From the NCBI GenBank assembly GCA_032718475.1, contig JAUCBJ010008575.1:62001-126000 (forward strand): a stretch of 64,000 bases of DNA, read 5' to 3'. The position numbers and the translations under genes are program-made. The notes under the pieces were generated by a model. The model was given only the letters and a program-made list of their open reading frames with translations, ran no database searches and was not told the origin of the DNA. The stretch is from Nemertoderma westbladi. Taxonomy: Eukaryota > Xenacoelomorpha > Nemertodermatida > Nemertodermatidae. Positions 58,966-64,000 of this stretch are shown in pieces (position 1 is the stretch's first letter; each line of letters opens with the position of its first letter).

Positions 58966-60136
58966 ACATTAAACGAGATAGCATCTTCACAATGGCTGCT
59001 GATAGATAACTCGCCCTGTAGCAGCCGGTTTGGAGGTGCTGGTGGGTTGTTAGTTAGAGATCCTCATCTCAGTCTGGTTATAACAACGAGCGTATTGACG
59101 CATACAGCTGGGACTAAGAGCGAGAGGAAGGCCACACTGGCTTACTAATTACTTGGCTTTATACTAACAGCGGTGTATGAGATAGAACGATGGCAATATC
59201 TTATAACTTTAATAATAACCAGCTGTTACGCGACGTTCAATGCATTCATTGCCTATGGGAAATAGATAAGGCTTCTATATTCCTATTGAATGGATTAACA
59301 GGTTGATATTACGATGGAAATAATATATATGGCGGAATAATTGTTATTTACGTCGTATTTTCTGTATAAACGAAAAACAAAATAATGACATGGCTGACCT
59401 GAGTGGATATGGCTGTATTAATGGATTTTCCCCTCAAAGGATTTGGCTTACAGGAATACAAATTGAATCGTTTTATTTACAACACGTAGTCATATAGAAA
59501 AACAATCCATTATATATATAAATAAATATAAACTATAAAATAATAATTAATAATTAACATTAAATTAAAATAATTTTAAATAGTTAATCTTGGCCTAATG
59601 GAATTTCCTCTCAAATACTTTCCGGGGGGTTGATGTTGTAACAATAATGAGTTGATTCTCTTACTTCTGTAGGACGATCAAGTGGATCTCGCAAGGTGCC
59701 AGGGAGAAGTTATATATTTTACGTCGTTGCGGATGGGCCTACAGAAATCAATAAATATGCAGAAATAATCGATTTTATAAATCAATAAACAACGTCATCC
59801 TTGAATAGATTCACCTTTCACACAATAAATAAATAAAGATTATTTTATTCACCAATAATACGTTTATTAATTAATATTGTTTTGTGTTTTCGTACATAGG
59901 TAATATATATATATATACTAAGTAAGTAGCCTATAATTAATTCCAGTGGGTAATAATAATAATTGATATACATGAAGAACGTAACAATGGAAATATGTAA
60001 TAATGCGAGTGCAAAATTCGCTAGATACACAAAGTATACAATAGAAACTATTAAAGGTAAAGCACATTATGACTATCTAATATACGTGAAGAGACAATTA
60101 AAACACAATTAATGAGATATTCATTGTAGTTAGGGC
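58966..60136. other. AT-rich sequence, no gene
   Basis: Very AT-rich, with TATATA and TAATAA runs (for example 59505-59585 and 59900-59925). A 61-codon minus-strand ORF at 59845-60030 is hydrophobic only because of AT-rich codons and is not supported. Confidence 0.5.
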
Positions 60137-60158
60137 GGGGGGGGGGGGGGGGGGGGGG
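60137..60158. repeat. Poly(G) tract, 22 nt
   Basis: Run of 22 G followed by TCGGGGTGTGGGG, a strong G-quadruplex candidate on the plus strand. Confidence 0.9.
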
Positions 60159-60567
60159 TCGGGGTGTGGGGCCTAGGGCAGTTGTGTTTATTTTATAAAT
60201 ACTCTGGAAATAATTTTTTTAGAAAATAATTAATAGATTACCACTAATTAGTTATAACAAATAAGTAGTAACTAAAACTATTTCACAACTTACCTTTAAA
60301 AAAAATAAATTTCTAACATAAATAACAAATTATTACCGGTATGACTAAGTTATAAACTTGCAGAACTACTCTGGCAAGAAAGTTATATAAAACGATGGGA
60401 GTTGTCTGTTGTATAAATTTTTCCTGATTTATTAATCTCATATAGGTTGAATAAAAGCTACAACATAGTACAGATTTTCTGTACAACTAATTACTACAGT
60501 TCCGGTAATTAGTCAAGATTTTGTCAATTTCATTAATAATTTCTGCTGATAATTTGCATTCTTTACG
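60159..60567. other. AT-rich spacer
   Basis: No gene or repeat family seen between the poly(G) tract and the 34-bp minisatellite. Confidence 0.5.
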
Positions 60568-63230
60568 AAATCTTATTTTTGGAGTAATCAACTGTTACAT
60601 GCGCCGTCGAGATTTTTGGAGTAACCAGCAGTCACATGCGTCGAGATTTTTGGAGTAACCAGCTGTTACAGGCGTCAAGATTTTTGGAGTAATCAGCAGT
60701 TACATGCATCGAGATTTTTGGAGTAACCAGCTGTTACATGCATCGAGATTTATGGAGTAACCAGCTGTTACATGCGTCAAGATTTTTGGAGTAATCAGCA
60801 GTTACATGCGTCGAGATTTTTGGAGTAACCAGCTGTTACATGCATCGAGATTTATGGAGTAACCAGCTGTTATATGCGTCGAGATTTTTGGAGTAACCAG
60901 CTGTTACATGCATCGAGATTTATGGAGTAACCAGCTGTTACATGCGTCAAGATTTTTAGAGTGACCAGCTGTTACATGCATCAAGATTTTTGGAGTAATC
61001 AGCAGTTACATGCGTCGAGATTTTTGGAGTAACCAGCTGTTACATGCATCGAGATTTATGGAGTAACCAGCTGTTACATGCGTCAAGATTTTTGGAGTAA
61101 TCAGCAGTTACATGCGTCGAGATTTTTGGAGTAACCAGCTGTTACATGCATCGAGATTTATGGAGTAACCAGCTGTTACATGCGTCAAGATTTTTGGAGT
61201 AACCAGCTGTTACATGCATCGAGATTTATGGAGTAACCAGCTGTTACATGCGTCAAGATTTTTGGAGTAACCAGCAGTCACATGCGTCGAGATTTTTGGA
61301 GTAACCAGCTGTTACAGGCGTCGAGACTTTTGGAGTAATCAGCAGTTACAGGCGTCGAGATTTTTGGAGTAATCAGCAGTTACATGCGTCGAGATTTTTG
61401 GAGTAACCAGCTGTTACATGCGTCGAGATTTTTGGAGTAATCAGCAGTTACATGCGTCGAGATTTTTGGAGTAACCAGCTGTTACATGCATCGAGATTTT
61501 TGGAGTAATCAGCAGTTACAGGCGTCGAGATTTTTGGAGTAATCAGCAGTTACATGCGTCGAGATTTTTGGAGTAACCAGCTGTTACATGCATCGAGATT
61601 TATGGAGTAACCAGCTGTTACATGCGTCAAGATTTTTGGAGTAACCAGCAGTCACATGCGTCGAGATTTTTGGAGTAACCAGCTGTTACAGGCGTCGAGA
61701 TTTTTGGAGTAACTAGCTGTTACATGCGTCGAGATTTTTGGAGTAATCAGCAGTTACATGCGTCGAGATTTTTGGAGTAACCAGCTGTTACATGCGTCAA
61801 GATTTTTGGAGTAACCAGCAGTCACATGCGTCGAGATTTTTGGAGTAACCAGCTGTTACAGGCGTCGAGATTTTTGGAGTAACTAGCTGTTACATGCGTC
61901 GGGATTTTTGGAGTAATCAGCAGTTACATGCGTCGAGATTTTTGGAGTAACCAGCTGTTACAGGCGTCGAGATTTTTGGAGTAACTAGCTGTTACATGCG
62001 TCGAGATTTTTGGAGTAACCAGCAGTCACATGCGTCGAGATTTTTGGAGTAACCAGCTGTTACAGGCGTCGAGATTTTTGGAGTAACTAGCTGTTACATG
62101 CGTCGAGATTTTTGGAGTAATCAGCAGTTACATGCGTCGAGATTTTTGGAGTAACCAGCTGTTACATGCGTCGAGATTTTTGGAGTAATCAGCAGTTACA
62201 TGCGTCGAGATTTTTGGAGTAATCAGCAGTTACAGGCGTCGAGATTTTTGGAGTAATCAGCAGTTACATGCGTCGAGATTTTTGGAGTAATCAGCTGTTA
62301 CAGGCGTCGAGATTTTTGGAGTAACTAGCTGTTACATGCGTCGAGATTTTTGGAGTAATCAGCAGTTACATGCGTCGAGATTTTTGGAGTAACCAGCTGT
62401 TACATGCATCGAGATTTATGGAGTAACCAGCTGTTACATGCGTCAAGATTTTTGGAGTAACCAGCAGTCACATGCGTCGAGATTTTTGGAGAAACCAGCT
62501 GTTACAGGCGTCGAGACTTTTGGAGTAATCAGCAGTTACAGGCGTCGAGATTTTTGGAGTAATCAGCAGTTACATGCGTCGAGATTTTTGGAGTAACCAG
62601 CTGTTACATGCATCGAGATTTATGGAGTAACCAGCTGTTACATGCGTCGAGATTTTTGGAGTAACCAGCTGTTACATGCGTCAAGATTTTTGGAGTAACC
62701 AGCAGTCACATGCGTCGAGATTTTTGGAGTAACCAGCTGTTACAGGCGTCGAGACTTTTGGAGTAATCAGCAGTTACAGGCGTCGAGATTTTTGGAGTAA
62801 TCAGCAGTTACATGCGTCGAGATTTTTGGAGTAACCAGCTGTTACATGCATCGAGATTTATGGAGTAACCAGCTGTTACATGCGTCAAGATTTTTGGAGT
62901 AACCAGCAGTCACATGCGTCGAGATTTTTGGAGTAACCAGCTGTTACAGGCGTCGAGATTTTTGGAGTAACTAGCTGTTACATGCGTCGAGATTTTTGGA
63001 GTAATCAGCTGTTACATGCGTCGAGATTTTTGGAGTAACCAGCTGTTACATGCATCGAGATTTATGGAGTAATCAGCAGTTACATGCGTCGAGATTTTTG
63101 GAGTAACCAGCTGTTATATGCGTCGAGATTTTTGGAGTAACCAGCTGTTACATGCATCGAGATTTATGGAGTAATCAGCTGTTACATGCGTCAAAATTTT
63201 TGGAGTAATCAGCTGTTACATGCGTCGAGA
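60568..63230. repeat. 34-bp minisatellite, about 78 copies
   Basis: Unit built on GAGATTTTTGGAGTAACCAG plus CTGTTACATGCGTC. About six variable positions (CC/TC after GTAA, CTG/CAG, TTA/TCA, ATG/AGG, GTCG/ATCG/GTCA, TTT/TAT) combine into a small set of unit types. The type with TTTATGG is nearly always flanked by ATCG. Unrelated to the 50/53-bp satellite. Confidence 0.97.
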
Positions 63231-64000
63231 ATTCCCCTGGAAAGGGATGAATTTGATTGCGTCGAAATTCCCCCCCCCCCCATCCCCTATGTGTAATTTA
63301 CATTTTCGTAAATTCAAGCGCCCAATGAAAAAATTCTGTATTACATTTAAAGAGAAAAATCAGGGAACATTTTTATAAAGACAATCCCATTTATATAACC
63401 TAATGACTGTGACAGCAACTCATGCCATATTGCGAACCACATAAATAACATACGAGAAAATTAAATAACAAATTATATAAACAACATTCATACCGTTATA
63501 CACTAAATATGTGTAATCCGTCAAAATGTTTATAGATTCTACCAATTTTACCTAAATTCCAGTGGTGAAAAATACAGTCGCAGTTAAAACCAAAAGTAGA
63601 CAACAAAATGAAATAATGTGCACGACGTAAAAATAATTACCTTTTGAATAGTTTATGAAATGATATTGGAGAAACTCTGACGTCATAACACACATGTCGC
63701 GTAACACAAAATCATAAATGCCGCCGCTATATTAAAGTGGGCGACGCGTCCCGCCCTATCAGTGGGGGATATGACAGGTCCCCCCCCCCCCCCCCCCCAC
63801 CCCCTTCTATCAGTAAAATTGTTGTTTCACAAATACAATATATTCGGCGGACTAAATCTAATTATATTAGATTTCAGTTGTGTTACATTAAGTAGTTAAT
63901 ATCATGAGCATCTAACAAATACTAAAGACAAACCGAAGATGAAATTCTAACTGAACTTATTAAATAATATTATAAACAGGTTCATCTACAAAGAATACCA
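63231..64000. other. AT-rich right flank with two poly(C) tracts and a CRE palindrome
   Basis: Poly(C) runs at 63270-63281 (12 nt) and 63780-63798 (19 nt). A single TGACGTCA lies at 63678-63685, followed by GC-rich words (CGACGCGTCCCGCC, about 63742-63755), which could be a promoter fragment. No ORF. Confidence 0.55.

Overview
The window is eukaryotic, almost certainly metazoan, repeat DNA with no confident host gene. The evidence is a BEL/Pao-type LTR retrotransposon (a group known from animals), several APE-type LINE fragments, long tandem satellites, and no bacterial-style gene packing. The phylum cannot be fixed from the sequence; a marine invertebrate is a guess.

The first 50 kb form a three-layer nest. 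(1) A 50/53-bp satellite occupies 1-7831 and 29264-50344. (2) A minus-strand LINE (LINE-A) lies inside it: its 3' end with a (CTA)n tail is at 7832 and its 5' end near 29263. (3) LINE-A is split inside its reverse transcriptase by a 17.67-kb plus-strand BEL/Pao element at 9018-26687. This element is flanked by a 4-5 bp target duplication (GCCTG), and removing it with one copy of the duplication leaves the LINE reading frame continuous.

The LTR element is the most interesting object. Its LTRs are about 1.9 kb. A leader carries three tandem hairpins. ORF0 encodes a long coiled-coil protein with one internal stop. The Gag-Pol frame carries DUF1759-like Gag, zinc knuckle, aspartic protease, RT and RNase H, then a fast-evolving Lys-rich/Pro-Asp insert, integrase and a DUF5641-like end. 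An additional 3' ORF encodes three zinc knuckles in the position where some relatives carry env. A 16-nt motif recurs nine times across coding and non-coding parts of the internal region. Both LTRs contain a tRNA-like A-box/B-box pair. The copy is dead: it has an ORF0 nonsense codon, an AT-rich insertion and frameshift in RNase H, a frameshift in the integrase tail and a frameshift in ORF3.

From 50.3 to 56.5 kb there is a LINE graveyard. LINE-B (plus) holds RT remnants. LINE-C (plus) is interrupted by a 229-bp 3' fragment of LINE-A with its own 5-bp target duplication. A second LINE-C copy lies in inverted orientation at 55985-56465. Between them is AT-rich unique sequence with four TGACGTCA (CRE) palindromes spaced exactly 31 bp apart next to an E2F-like site.

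From 56.8 kb to the end come a 29-bp minisatellite, five long poly(C)/poly(G) tracts and a 34-bp minisatellite, separated by AT-rich DNA with no supportable gene.
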